A stretch of DNA of 64,000 bases. Source: Janthinobacterium sp. PC23-8. Lineage in GTDB: Bacteria; Pseudomonadota; Gammaproteobacteria; Burkholderiales; Burkholderiaceae_D. Position 1 is the stretch's first letter. Every line of letters starts with the position of its first letter. The position numbers and the translations under genes were made by a program. The DNA is taken from the NCBI RefSeq assembly GCF_002250505.1, contig NZ_NJGY01000003.1, positions 211,977-275,976 on the forward strand, written 5' to 3'. This document shows positions 28,845 through 37,416 of this stretch, piece after piece. The notes beneath the pieces were generated by a model that was not told the origin of the DNA, did no database searches, and worked only from the letters and a program-made list of their open reading frames with translations.

Positions 28845-29498
28845 TCAACCCTTGCCTCCCACCTGCGTCAATATGCCCGGCCCGAACGCCAGCACCACAT
28901 CGCGCACCAGCCCCGCCGAACTGTGACAACCGAGCTTCTCCTTGACGGCGGCGCGGTGCACGTCGACCGTGCGGGCGCTGATATTGAGGGCACGGGCGAT
29001 GACCTTGCTGGCGTCGCCGCGCAGCATGCCGTCGAGTACCTCGCGCTCGCGCGGACTCAGGTGCTTGAGCTTTTCGCGCAGCTCGATCCGTTTGGCACGC
29101 TCGGGAAAGCGTTTTTCTTCGTCGCCCAGCACCAGCTGGATGCGGTCGAGGATCTGTTGCGAGTTGTACGGCTTTTCAAAAAAATCGACGGCGCCGGCGC
29201 GCAGCGCGCGCACCGACATCGGGATGTCGCCGTGGCCCGAGACGAAAATGATCGGCAACTCGCTGCCCAGGGCCTTGAGCCGCTCCTGCAGCTGGAAGCC
29301 GCTGATCTCGGGCATGCGTACATCGAGCACCAGGCAGGCCGGCGCCTGGGCGTCGTAGGCGTCGAGGAAGGCCGCAGCGCCCGGAAAACAGGCGGTGCGG
29401 ATATTGACCGAATTGAGCAGCCACGCCAGCGAAGTGCGCGCGCCTTCGTCGTCATCGACGATATAAACCACGGAAGTATCCATCTTTTTCGTCTCCAT
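28845..29498 (-). CDS. FixJ-family response regulator of the iac genes
   Basis: A 217-residue regulator: receiver domain with acidic pocket DDDE (15-18), phosphoacceptor D59 in LVLDVRMP, S87 and K109 (FEKPYN), followed by a LuxR-type helix-turn-helix (about 146-205: LSPREREVLDGMLRG, ISARTVDVHRAAVKEKLG). The partner kinase is probably the one at 35696-37225, which lies 6 kb away. It is divergent from the flavin reductase gene with a TTACGTAG-type site between them. A two-component system is known beside iac genes in Paraburkholderia. A second in-frame ATG at 29483 is possible. Confidence 0.87.
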   Translation of the reverse strand: METKKMDTSVVYIVDDDEGARTSLAWLLNSVNIRTACFPGAAAFLDAYDAQAPACLVLDVRMPEISGFQLQERLKALGSELPIIFVSGHGDIPMSVRALRAGAVDFFEKPYNSQQILDRIQLVLGDEEKRFPERAKRIELREKLKHLSPREREVLDGMLRGDASKVIARALNISARTVDVHRAAVKEKLGCHSSAGLVRDVVLAFGPGILTQVGGKG

Positions 29499-29509
29499 CC
29501 TGCGTCCCG

Positions 29510-29577
29510 ACTACGTAATTTCCTTATCCGCACTGGCGTTCTGCCGCATTGTCCGCGCCTGGCCGCTGCCGTATTCT
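29510..29577 (+). promoter_or_regulatory. iacG promoter with FixJ-type site
   Basis: ACTACGTAATTTC at 29510-29522 (TTACGTAG on the other strand, close to the FixJ consensus I remember, GTAMGTAG) is followed by TTGTCC (29549-29554), 17-bp spacer, TATTCT (29572-29577). The same 13-mer is at 37284-37296 before iacA. Confidence 0.65.
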
Positions 29578-29607
29578 GGCGATGAACCCACACCAGAGGA
29601 GACTTGC

Positions 29608-30141
29608 ATGACTACCCCCGCCAAACCCGCCCCCACGCTCACGCCGCAGCAAACCGCCTTCCGCCATGCGATGGCGCACCTGCCGGCGGCAGTGTGCATC
29701 ATCACCACCGACGGCGACGCTGGCCGCTGCGGCATCACCGCCAGCGCAGTGTGCTCGGTCACCGACAGCCCGCCCACGGTGCTCGTCTGTATCAACCGCA
29801 ACAGCGCCATGCACGACGTGTTCAAGCAGAACGGCCACCTGTGCATCAATGTGCTCAGCGGCGAGCACGAACAGCTGGCCATGCATTTCTCCGGCGCCAC
29901 CAGGGTGGCCATGGACGAGCGCTTCACCTTCGACGACTGGCAGGCCGGCGTGGCGGGCCAGCCGGTGCTGGCCGGCGCGCTGGTCAAGCTGCAAGGCCAT
30001 ATCCAGGACGTCAAGGCGGTCGGCTCGCATTCGGTGCTGTTCGTCGAACTCGACGAGATCGACGTGCGCGAAGAGCGCGACAGCCTGATCTACTTCAACC
30101 GCCTGTTCCACACCGTGCGCCCGACCCGCGCCGTCGCCTGA
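29608..30141 (+). CDS. iacG: Flavin reductase of the indole-3-acetate monooxygenase
   Basis: A 177-residue flavin reductase (HpaC/HsaB type): LPAAVCIITTDGDAGRCGITASAVCSVT (core AVCIITTDG, GITASAVCSV), PPTVLVCINRNSAMHD and HTVRP near the end. It would supply reduced flavin to the acyl-CoA-dehydrogenase-like oxygenase IacA encoded at 37417, 7 kb away. Identified as IacG because the whole iac set is present. Monocistronic: a hairpin follows and the next gene is convergent. AGAGGAGA precedes the ATG. Confidence 0.85.
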   Translation: MTTPAKPAPTLTPQQTAFRHAMAHLPAAVCIITTDGDAGRCGITASAVCSVTDSPPTVLVCINRNSAMHDVFKQNGHLCINVLSGEHEQLAMHFSGATRVAMDERFTFDDWQAGVAGQPVLAGALVKLQGHIQDVKAVGSHSVLFVELDEIDVREERDSLIYFNRLFHTVRPTRAVA

Positions 30142-30164
30142 TTTCACTGCCCCAGTGTAAAGCC

Positions 30165-30193
30165 GGATTGCGGCATTGTTCTAGCCGCAATCC
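30165..30193. terminator. Bidirectional terminator between iacG and iacF
   Basis: GGATTGCGGC, 9-base loop, GCCGCAATCC: a perfect 10-bp stem between the convergent genes ending at 30141 and 30211. Confidence 0.6.
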
Positions 30194-30210
30194 GCAAATC
30201 CACCCCACCG

Positions 30211-31167
30211 TTACAGATCCAGCACCAGCCGCGCCGAGCGCGAGCGCGAGACGCAGGCGCAGATCTGGTCGTTGGCGGCCTTTTCCTTTTTTGACAGGCA
30301 ATGGTCGCGGTGATCCGGCTCACCGTCGAGCACCGGCACCACGCACGTGCCGCAGATGCCCTCCCTGCATGAGGTGTCGAGCATGATGCCGGCGCGCGCC
30401 AGCACGTCGACGATGCTCTCGCCTGGCGGCACCGCCAGCACCTGGCCCGAGGCCGCCAGTTCCAGCTCGAAAGCGTGGTCCGCGCCGCTGGCCGCCACCG
30501 GAGCGGCCTGGAAGTGCTCGAGGTGGATGCTTTCCGACGGGCGATCGAGGGCGGCGCGCGCCACCACGGCGTCCATGAACGGCGCCGGGCCGCAGGTGTA
30601 GACGTGCGCGGCAGCGCCGCTGGCGGCGGCCGCCAGACAGGCGTCGAGCACGCCCGGCATCGCCTCGGGCGACACGCCATAGTGAAAGCGCACATTGCCG
30701 CCGAAGCGCGGCGCCGCCAGCAGCGCCGCAAACGCCGCATCGGTTTGGCTGCGCGCAAAGTAATGCAGCGTGTAGCGCGCCTCGCCGCCGCTCAGGGCAT
30801 ACACCATGTTGAGCAGCGGCGTGATGCCGATGCCGGCGCCGAACAGCACATGTTCGGGCGCGCCTTCATCGAGCGCGAACAGGTTGCGCGGCGCGCCGAT
30901 CTCCAGCGCCGCGCCGGGGCGCACCTGGGCGTGCAGCGCGCGCGAGCCGCCGCGCGAGGCCGCCTCAAGCTTGACGGCGATCCGGTAGCACGACAGGTCG
31001 GCCGGATCGCCGCACAGCGAGTACTGGCGCACGATGCCGCCAGGGACCGTGACGTCGACATGGGCGCCCGGCGTATAGGGCGGCAGCGGCGCGCCGGCCG
31101 GGTCGGTCAGGCGGAAGGCCAGGATGCCTGGCGCTTCTTCGGTAATGCTGGCAACGGTCAGTTTCAT
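30211..31167 (-). CDS. iacF: Ferredoxin reductase of the IAA-pathway Rieske dioxygenase
   Basis: A 318-residue phthalate-dioxygenase-reductase-like protein with VRQYSLCGDP, GAGIGITPLLNMVYAL and a C-terminal [2Fe-2S] domain CREGICGTC plus CACVSRSRSARLVLDL (distal Cys). It would transfer NADH electrons to the IacC Rieske centre. Last of the operon iacI-iacH-iacC-iacD-iacF, 6 bp after iacD. It resembles VanB of this window closely, which suggests an ancient duplication. Confidence 0.85.
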   Translation of the reverse strand: MKLTVASITEEAPGILAFRLTDPAGAPLPPYTPGAHVDVTVPGGIVRQYSLCGDPADLSCYRIAVKLEAASRGGSRALHAQVRPGAALEIGAPRNLFALDEGAPEHVLFGAGIGITPLLNMVYALSGGEARYTLHYFARSQTDAAFAALLAAPRFGGNVRFHYGVSPEAMPGVLDACLAAAASGAAAHVYTCGPAPFMDAVVARAALDRPSESIHLEHFQAAPVAASGADHAFELELAASGQVLAVPPGESIVDVLARAGIMLDTSCREGICGTCVVPVLDGEPDHRDHCLSKKEKAANDQICACVSRSRSARLVLDL

Positions 31168-31173
31168 GGCCGC

Positions 31174-31680
31174 TCACAGTAAAAAGCCGAGCGCATTGAG
31201 CGCGTCTTGCGAATTGACCAGGCGCACTACCTTGCGCACCAGTTTCGGGCCGTCTTCGGTCAGGCGGATGCGGTGCGTCAGGTTGGCGGCGAACAGCGTG
31301 GTCGCGCCGCGCTTGAAGGCGGCCAGCAGCTGGGCCGAGCGTACTTCGATCTCGTCGTCCACGGCTTCGACCAGGGTGAAGCGCGACACCGTGCGCACGG
31401 TGACGGCCGAATCGGCGGCCGACATCGAAAAGCCCGAGGTGAAGCGCTCGATACGCAGCCGGCGCATGCGCGCGTCGTCGTAGACGTAGTTCAGGGTGCT
31501 GGCGAAATCGGTGGTGTCAGGATCGATCGGCACCACATAGTGGCCGTCGTCGGCCCACAGCTGGCCCCAGTCCCCGTAGTTTTTGCTGTCGAGCAGCTCG
31601 GCCTCGTGCCAGACAAAGGCGATGGCGCGGCCGAATGGGGTGTCCTGGCCGGCGCCAGGCAGATTGTGTTGGTTTTTCAT
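31174..31680 (-). CDS. iacD: Rieske dioxygenase small subunit, IAA pathway
   Basis: A 168-residue protein of the BenB/AntB-like small-subunit family: FVWHEAELLDSKNYGDWGQLWADDGHYVVP (core EAELLDSKNYGDW), ERFTSGFSMS and ANLTHRIRL. It has a structural NTF2-like fold and pairs with IacC. Its ATG overlaps the iacC stop (ATGA). The longer open frame upstream lies inside iacC and is not coding. Confidence 0.87.
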   Translation of the reverse strand: MKNQHNLPGAGQDTPFGRAIAFVWHEAELLDSKNYGDWGQLWADDGHYVVPIDPDTTDFASTLNYVYDDARMRRLRIERFTSGFSMSAADSAVTVRTVSRFTLVEAVDDEIEVRSAQLLAAFKRGATTLFAANLTHRIRLTEDGPKLVRKVVRLVNSQDALNALGFLL

Positions 31681-32963
31681 TTGCTCATCATCCTTTTCCA
31701 CATGGCATAGGCTTCGCGCATGCCGGTTTCGTCTGTCGAATGCGACACCTTGTCGCCGTTCTGGTCCTGCCACTCGCGGTTCAGGCCGCGGTTGACGAGT
31801 ATCGGCACGTCGCGCCCGGCGTGCGCGCCGGCCTGCACGCGCTCCCACGCCTCGGCGTCGTCCGGGCTGCCGAAGCCGAACGGGCCCTGGAAGTGTTCGT
31901 GGATGCGCAGCCGTTCGCGGTTGGCGATCTCGGGGCCGCCGTCCATGCCCAGCGCCACGTGGCGGATTTCCGTCTCGTCGACGGCCACCGGGCGCAGCAC
32001 GCGGAAAAACGACATCGACATGGCCACGTTGGGAAACAGGTTCAGGTTGAAGCCGGCGCCGTGCAGCGAGCGCACGATGCGGCGCACCTGCTCGGGCGGA
32101 TAGTCCTTCGACAGTGCTTCGGTGACGTGGGCGAAGCGCTCCTGCAGTGCCTCGGTGCCGTCGTCGATATCGAGGTCGACGTGCTCGGGCACCATCACCA
32201 TCACGCTGTGGCCATTGCCCAGCGAACGGGTGATCGATTCCTCGTCGGTCATGAACGACAGCATGGCCGAGGTTTCCGCGTCGACCGACTGCAGGAAAGT
32301 CTTGTGCACCACCGGAAAGTGGTAGCCGTCGGTGGTGTTCTCGAGCTGGATCTTCCAGTTGCCCTTGAAGCTGAACTTGTGTTCGCCCTGGGTCTTGACC
32401 GGGAAGCCGGCGCCCTGTTTCATGAACAGGTCGATCCAGTGCCGGGCGTTGCCCAGGAAGTCTTCCAGCGGTTCCACGTCCTGGTTGTAGCTGGCGAAGA
32501 TCATGCCGCCATACACGCCGACCTTCAGGCTTTTCAGCGGCAGGTCCGATTTTTCGATCACGTCCTCGTAGCCGTCGGCATACGGCAGGCCGCGCAGCTT
32601 GCCGTCCAGGCCATACGACCAGCTGTGATAAGGGCAGGTAAAGCCGGTGGCGTTGCCACGGGTTTTTTCGCAGACGGTGGCGCCGCGGTGGCGGCAGCGG
32701 TTTTCCAGCACGTGGATAGCGTGCTGGCGGTCGCGCACCACGATCACCGGATTGCGGCCGACAAAGGTCGAGCGGAAGTCGCCCGGCTTGGGCAGTTCGC
32801 TGACGTGGGCCACCCAGATCCAGGTCTGGCTGAAGATGCGGTCCATTTCTGCGTCAAAGATCTGCGGATCGGTGTACAGCGAGGGGTCGACCAGGGCGTC
32901 CTGGACCAGGTCGGCGTAGCCGGACTGCGCGGTGCGCGGGTGGAAGCGTAAGGGGGCGTTCAT
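31677..32963 (-). CDS. iacC: Rieske dioxygenase large subunit, IAA pathway
   Basis: A 428-residue benzoate/anthranilate-dioxygenase-like catalytic subunit. Rieske ligands are C90, H92, C110, H113. The mononuclear iron site is D212-G-Y-H215-x4-H220. In the iac pathway this enzyme acts on an oxidised indole-acetate intermediate (dioxindole-3-acetate in published work) and leads to catechol. Taken alone it could be an anthranilate or salicylate oxygenase; the complete surrounding iac set decides. Its ATG overlaps the iacH stop. Confidence 0.87.
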   Translation of the reverse strand: MNAPLRFHPRTAQSGYADLVQDALVDPSLYTDPQIFDAEMDRIFSQTWIWVAHVSELPKPGDFRSTFVGRNPVIVVRDRQHAIHVLENRCRHRGATVCEKTRGNATGFTCPYHSWSYGLDGKLRGLPYADGYEDVIEKSDLPLKSLKVGVYGGMIFASYNQDVEPLEDFLGNARHWIDLFMKQGAGFPVKTQGEHKFSFKGNWKIQLENTTDGYHFPVVHKTFLQSVDAETSAMLSFMTDEESITRSLGNGHSVMVMVPEHVDLDIDDGTEALQERFAHVTEALSKDYPPEQVRRIVRSLHGAGFNLNLFPNVAMSMSFFRVLRPVAVDETEIRHVALGMDGGPEIANRERLRIHEHFQGPFGFGSPDDAEAWERVQAGAHAGRDVPILVNRGLNREWQDQNGDKVSHSTDETGMREAYAMWKRMMSK

Positions 32964-34147
32964 GGGTGCTCCTGTGGTTGATCGGGTGAGTGATCTGGTG
33001 AATGAGAGGGAACGGCGTGATGGTCCAGCATGTCCTGCAGATGCAGCGCGAGGGCGCACAGGCGTTCGTCGTCGCCCTTGCGCCCGATCAGTTGCAGGCC
33101 CGCCTTCCAGGGCGAACCGGCGGCCAGCGATATCGGCAAACTCAGCGCCGGATGGCCGCTGAGATTGAAGGGGCGCACCAGCCGGCTCAAGGCGAGCACC
33201 GGCTGGCCCGCCGCCACCTCGGCCAGGGTCGGCGGCAGCGACGGCAGGGTCGGCAGCACCAGCGCGTCGACGCCTTCGAGCGCGCGGTCGACCTCGTCGG
33301 TAAAGGCGCGGCGCACCTGTTCGGCGGCGGCGCGCGCGGCGTCGGTGGTGGCGCCGGCGGCCGCCAGGCGCGCGGCCACGTCGGCGCCCACCTTGCCACT
33401 GCCCAGCAAGTGGCCGAAGGCGGCCCAGGTCTCGACATTGATGATGGTCATGCCGGCCTGGAACGCCGCGTCCAGGCCGGGCAGGGCGCGTTGTTCGGTG
33501 TGCCAGCCGCTGGCGCCAAGCGCCTGGTTCAGCGCCGCTTCGATGGCGGCGTCGCTGCCGGTGGCCAGCACGCCGACGCTGGCCTGCGCCTGCGGCGTGT
33601 TGGCCCGCGCCGCGTCAAAAGCGGGGACGATCGCCGCCATCACCTGGTTCAGCACCCGCATCTCGCGCGCCAGAGGGCCGACGCAATCGAGGCTGCTGTC
33701 GCGCGGCCAGGCGCCGGCCCGGCTGACGCGCCCGAAGGTAGGTTTGAAGCCGATCACGCCGCAGCAGGCCGCCGGCAGGCGGATCGAGCCACCGGTGTCG
33801 CTGCCCAGCGCCGCGTCGGCCTCGCCGTCGCCGACGGCCACCGCCGAGCCGCTCGACGAGCCGCCCGGTATCCATTGCGCATGCTGCGCATTGCGCGGCG
33901 TGCCGGCCCAGTGGTTAATGCCGGTCATGCCGTAGGCCAGTTCGTGCATGGTGGTCTTGCCGTTGATTAGCCAGCCAGCAGCCAGCAGCAGGCGCACCGC
34001 CTCGGCGTGCCGTGCCGCCGGCGCGCTGTCGGCCAGCGCGGCGCTGCCGCCGCGCGTGGCGTGGCCGGCGATGTCGATGCAGTCCTTGATGGCGATGCTG
34101 GCGCCGCCCTCGCGGCCCAGCGTGAACCGTTCAACATAGGCGTTCAT
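32960..34147 (-). CDS. iacH: Amidase-signature hydrolase of the iac cluster
   Basis: A 395-residue amidase-signature protein. The catalytic triad appears intact: Lys21 in IAIKDCID, the cis-Ser at 97-98 in GGSSSGSA and nucleophile Ser121 in DTGGSIRLP, with the 24-residue Ser-Ser spacing of the family. It presumably opens an amide (lactam-like) bond in an oxidised indole intermediate; its role in published iac pathways is not fully settled. The open frame extends upstream into iacI, but the ATG at 34147 overlaps the iacI stop and fits. Confidence 0.83.
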   Translation of the reverse strand: MNAYVERFTLGREGGASIAIKDCIDIAGHATRGGSAALADSAPAARHAEAVRLLLAAGWLINGKTTMHELAYGMTGINHWAGTPRNAQHAQWIPGGSSSGSAVAVGDGEADAALGSDTGGSIRLPAACCGVIGFKPTFGRVSRAGAWPRDSSLDCVGPLAREMRVLNQVMAAIVPAFDAARANTPQAQASVGVLATGSDAAIEAALNQALGASGWHTEQRALPGLDAAFQAGMTIINVETWAAFGHLLGSGKVGADVAARLAAAGATTDAARAAAEQVRRAFTDEVDRALEGVDALVLPTLPSLPPTLAEVAAGQPVLALSRLVRPFNLSGHPALSLPISLAAGSPWKAGLQLIGRKGDDERLCALALHLQDMLDHHAVPSHSPDHSPDQPQEHP

Positions 34148-34665
34148 GCGCTTTTCTCCCCGGCTGGCGCTGGGTTCCATGGCACGCATTCCAGGCGTTC
34201 GGTGCGAAAGTGCGCGATCAGCCAGCGACCGTCCGGCAGCGGCGCAAAATCGACTTCCAGGCGCGCCGTGATCGCCTGCGCGTCGCCGTCGCCGTCGCCG
34301 TAGGTCGACAGCTGCAGCATCAGCCACTGGCCGCGCGCGCCGGCGCCGTCTTCGTTGACATACACCTGGTCGGAGGTGAGAAAGTGCAGGTTGCGCCGGA
34401 AGTGGGTGGATGGCGCCAGGTAGGCGCCGACAAAGGCGGCGATCGCTTGCCGGCCCTGGTGGCGGCCGAAGGTGCCGGCATACAGCGCGCCGACGCCTTC
34501 CCATACCGCGTCGTCGGTAAACAGGTCGGCCAGTTGCGGAAAACGGCGGTCGGCGCAGGGCTGGTCGCACAGCTGCATGTAGCGTCCCAGCGTGTTGCGT
34601 ACCTGCTGCGCCGCTTCCACGCGGGACAGGCGTGCGGCCAGGTCTTGCAGTGCAGTGGTGCTCAT
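34144..34665 (-). CDS. iacI: SnoaL/NTF2-like protein of the iac cluster
   Basis: A 173-residue NTF2-fold protein: LGRYMQLCDQP, FPQLADLFTDDAVWEGVG, FVGAYLAPSTHFRRNLHFLTSDQV (core THFRRNLHFLTS). Size and context match IacI. Its exact reaction is unresolved in the literature as far as I know. First gene of the minus-strand operon iacI-H-C-D-F, with GGGAGA before the ATG, and divergent from a LysR gene. Confidence 0.8.
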   Translation of the reverse strand: MSTTALQDLAARLSRVEAAQQVRNTLGRYMQLCDQPCADRRFPQLADLFTDDAVWEGVGALYAGTFGRHQGRQAIAAFVGAYLAPSTHFRRNLHFLTSDQVYVNEDGAGARGQWLMLQLSTYGDGDGDAQAITARLEVDFAPLPDGRWLIAHFRTERLECVPWNPAPAGEKSA

Positions 34666-34725
34666 GGTGTCTCCCGGTTTGTTGTTGTGAAATGCAGCTC
34701 GATTCTAGGAGCGCAATTAACATAG

Positions 34726-34736
34726 ATCAAATTGAT
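34726..34736. promoter_or_regulatory. Palindrome in the iacI/lysR intergenic region
   Basis: ATCAAATTGAT is a perfect 11-base palindrome in an A/T-rich stretch between the divergent iacI and LysR genes, a likely recognition site for that LysR protein. Confidence 0.45.
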
Positions 34737-34790
34737 GTATTGTATGATCTGAATCAGTGACATGGATTATGGTGGGGAGACTAAACAGCA

Positions 34791-35714
34791 ATGACGACCT
34801 TTAACAATGTGGACCTGAACCTGCTGCGCGTGTTCCAGGCGGTATCGGAAGAGCGCAGCCTGACCCTGGCGGGCCACCGCCTGCACCTGTCGCAGCCGGC
34901 CGTCAGCTACGCCGTCAGCCGCCTGCGCGAACTGTTCAACGACCCGCTGTTCGTGCGCACGCGCGACGGCATGCAGCCGACGCCGGCCGCGCTGGAACTG
35001 GCCAAGCCGATCGGCCGCGCGCTGCAGGCCGTGCACGAAGCGTTGCGCTATGCCGACGGCTTCGATCCGGCGTCCAGCACGCGCGTGTTTCGCGTGTCGA
35101 TGACGGACGTGGCCGAAATGGTGTTCCTGCCGCCGATCTGCGAGCAGTTGCGCCAGCTGGCGCCCCAGGTGCAGCTGAAGGTGGTGCAGGTGCCGCAGGA
35201 GGGTCTCGTCGAGGCGCTGCGCACTGGCAACATCGATTGCGCGATCGGCAACCTGCCGGCGATCCGCGAGGCCACGCGCCACGCCTTGCTGTTCAGCGAA
35301 TCGTATTGCTGCCTGACGCGCCGCCGCGCGGGGTTGCCGCGGCGCCAGGCGCTGCGCCTGGAGGAATTCGAGGCGCTATCGCATGTGCAGGTGCGTTCGG
35401 CCGAAAGCAGCCATAGCCAGGTGGCGCAGGCGCTGCACGGGCTGGGGGTGGCGCGCCGGGTGGCGCTGGAGATTCCGCATTTTTCGGTGCTGCCGCTGAT
35501 CCTGGCGCAATCGGACCTGGCGGCCACGGTGCCGCTGCGCATCGGGCGGTTGTTCAACGCCGGCAAACAGTTCGCGCTCTACGAGTTGCCGGTGGCGCTG
35601 CCGCCGGTCGACATCATGCTGCACTGGCACGAGGAGTTTGACAACGACCTGGCCGGCAAGTGGCTGCGCCAGCTGGTGCTGGACCTGTTGCAGGGTTACG
35701 GCCGCAATTGCTGA
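34791..35714 (+). CDS. LysR-family regulator, divergent from iacI
   Basis: A 307-residue LysR protein of the NodD/NahR-like branch: NVDLNLLRVFQAVSEERSLTLAGHRLHLSQPAVSYAVSRL (core LSQPAVSYAVSRLR), then an effector domain. It faces the iacI-H-C-D-F operon, which has no FixJ-type box, so it likely controls that transcript. Its last 19 bases overlap the end of the convergent histidine kinase gene. Confidence 0.87.
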   Translation: MTTFNNVDLNLLRVFQAVSEERSLTLAGHRLHLSQPAVSYAVSRLRELFNDPLFVRTRDGMQPTPAALELAKPIGRALQAVHEALRYADGFDPASSTRVFRVSMTDVAEMVFLPPICEQLRQLAPQVQLKVVQVPQEGLVEALRTGNIDCAIGNLPAIREATRHALLFSESYCCLTRRRAGLPRRQALRLEEFEALSHVQVRSAESSHSQVAQALHGLGVARRVALEIPHFSVLPLILAQSDLAATVPLRIGRLFNAGKQFALYELPVALPPVDIMLHWHEEFDNDLAGKWLRQLVLDLLQGYGRNC

Positions 35715-37225
35715 ACGCCGCTGTCGGCCAGCCGTGGCAAGAGCGGCAGCGCGAAGCGGAACAACGCGCCGCCCGGTGCGCCCTGTTCGGCCCAGATGTC
35801 GCCGCGATGGCGGCCGATGATGTTCTTGCATAGCGCCAGGCCGATGCCGTTACCGCTCACTTTCGAGGTAAAGAAGCCGTCGAACAGGCGCTCGTGCAGG
35901 GCGGCGGCGATGCCCTCGCCCTGGTCGCGCACCGACAGCAGCGCCCGGCCGCCGTCGGCCTGGCACCAGAGTTGAACCCGGCGCCGCGCTTGCGGCGCGC
36001 GCTGCATCTCCTCGATGGCGTTGAAGGCCAGGTTCAGGATCACTTGGCCAATCAGCACCTTTTCGCAGCTGATCATCAAAGGCTGCGGCGCGAATTCAAA
36101 CGCCAGCCGCACGCCGGCCTCGGCCGCTTTCAGTTCGATGAAGTAGCGGGTGTCGGCCAGGATGGCGTTCAGGTCGGCCGGCGCCTCCGTTTGTTCGAGC
36201 TTGACCACGTAGGCGCGCACGCTGCTGATGATGGCGCTGGCGTGGTCGACCTGGCGCGCGGCGGCGTCCAGCCCGAACAGCAGATCCTCGCGGGCGGGGT
36301 GCTTGTCGGTGGCGGCGCCGCGCAGGCGCAGGCTGGTGCCCTCGATATAGTTGCGGATCGCCGCCAGCGGCTGGCTCAGTTCATGCGCGATGGCGCCGGC
36401 CATTTCGCCCATGGCATTGTGGCGCGCCAGGTATTCGAGCGCGGCCTGCTGGTCGCGCCGCGCGCGCGCCGCTTCCACCTGTTCGCTGATGTCGCGAAAA
36501 TGCAACAGGTGGCCCGTGAGATCGCCCTCGATATCGATATGGCGGCAGCTGCCCTGGAACCAGCGGCGCCGGCCCTCGGCGCCGGTTGTCGTGGAAAAGC
36601 CCAGCGACAGCGCCGGGCCGTCCGGCAGGGCCAGCGCCAGCACCCGTTCGAGTTCGTGGCGCGAATCGGTCACGCACAGGCTGCGCAGCAGGGGCAGGGC
36701 GGCGCCTGGCGCGGCGTCGAGGTGCAGCAGCTGGCGCCCGGCCGCGCTCAGGTAGGCGAAGCGGCCGTCGGCGTCCAGCACCGCCACGCCCTCGTCGGAG
36801 TCCTGCATGAATTCCTTGAGCCGGCTTTCCAGCCGTTTCATCTGGCGCCTGGCCTGCTCCTCGCGCGCGATGTCGCGAAACTGCACCATGATCACGTCGC
36901 CGCCGGACAGGTGCACCAGGGTGGCCACCGCTTCGGACATGATGTCCTCGCCCTGCTTGCTGCGATAGCACCATTCGATGATATTGATGCCGCGTTCGAC
37001 CGCCCCCTGCAGCCAGCGCAGGCCGATATCGCGGCCGTAGCGCGCCGTATGCGCGCTCATGTCGGGCGCCTTGAGCGGCAGCAGCTCCTCGAGGGTGAAG
37101 CCGAGCACGGCGCAGGCGGCCGGGTTGGCCCAGACGATGGCCTTGGTGGCCGCGTCGTGCACGATGATGCAGGAGGACATGGCCTGCACCATGCGCTGGA
37201 AATCGCCCGATTCGAATTGCGCCAT
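35696..37225 (-). CDS. Cytosolic PAS-PAS histidine kinase
   Basis: A 509-residue FixL-like kinase without membrane segments. Two PAS domains (about 5-120 and 138-250) are followed by the dimerisation helix with H281 in AIAHELSQPLAAI and the ATPase domain (LNLAFNAIEEM, DQGEGI, FFTSKVSGNGIGLALCKNII). The PAS region probably senses IAA or a metabolite in the cytosol. The frame opens at a TTG (37240), but the ATG at 37225 has GGAGA 6 bases upstream. No response regulator is adjacent; the FixJ-type protein at 28845-29498 is the obvious partner. Confidence 0.85.
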   Translation of the reverse strand: MAQFESGDFQRMVQAMSSCIIVHDAATKAIVWANPAACAVLGFTLEELLPLKAPDMSAHTARYGRDIGLRWLQGAVERGINIIEWCYRSKQGEDIMSEAVATLVHLSGGDVIMVQFRDIAREEQARRQMKRLESRLKEFMQDSDEGVAVLDADGRFAYLSAAGRQLLHLDAAPGAALPLLRSLCVTDSRHELERVLALALPDGPALSLGFSTTTGAEGRRRWFQGSCRHIDIEGDLTGHLLHFRDISEQVEAARARRDQQAALEYLARHNAMGEMAGAIAHELSQPLAAIRNYIEGTSLRLRGAATDKHPAREDLLFGLDAAARQVDHASAIISSVRAYVVKLEQTEAPADLNAILADTRYFIELKAAEAGVRLAFEFAPQPLMISCEKVLIGQVILNLAFNAIEEMQRAPQARRRVQLWCQADGGRALLSVRDQGEGIAAALHERLFDGFFTSKVSGNGIGLALCKNIIGRHRGDIWAEQGAPGGALFRFALPLLPRLADSGVQQLRP

Positions 37226-37283
37226 GGTGTTCTCCGCCAAAGTAGCAGCCGATTATAGGGCGGCCCGCGCGCCGCCGCGCGCC

Positions 37284-37372
37284 ACTACGTAATTTCTTCA
37301 GACGCCACCGGCATTGCACCTAGCGTTGCCGGAATCATCCCGATTGAAGCCTGCCTGCGACCTGCCTACACT
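37284..37372 (+). promoter_or_regulatory. iacA promoter with FixJ-type site
   Basis: ACTACGTAATTTC at 37284-37296 is identical to the site before iacG. It is followed by TTGAAG (37344-37349), 17-bp spacer, TACACT (37367-37372). The box-to-promoter distance is 21 bp longer than at iacG, that is two helical turns. Confidence 0.65.
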
Positions 37373-37416
37373 GGCAGCAGCCGTTTGCGCCATGCCACAT
37401 ACATCAGGAGACAACC

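Noticed and set aside
31677-32963. Rieske large subunit as benzoate or anthranilate dioxygenase
   Set aside because: No cis-diol dehydrogenase (benD) is adjacent, and the surrounding amidase, SnoaL-like, flavin monooxygenase and small IacB-like genes match an iac cluster.
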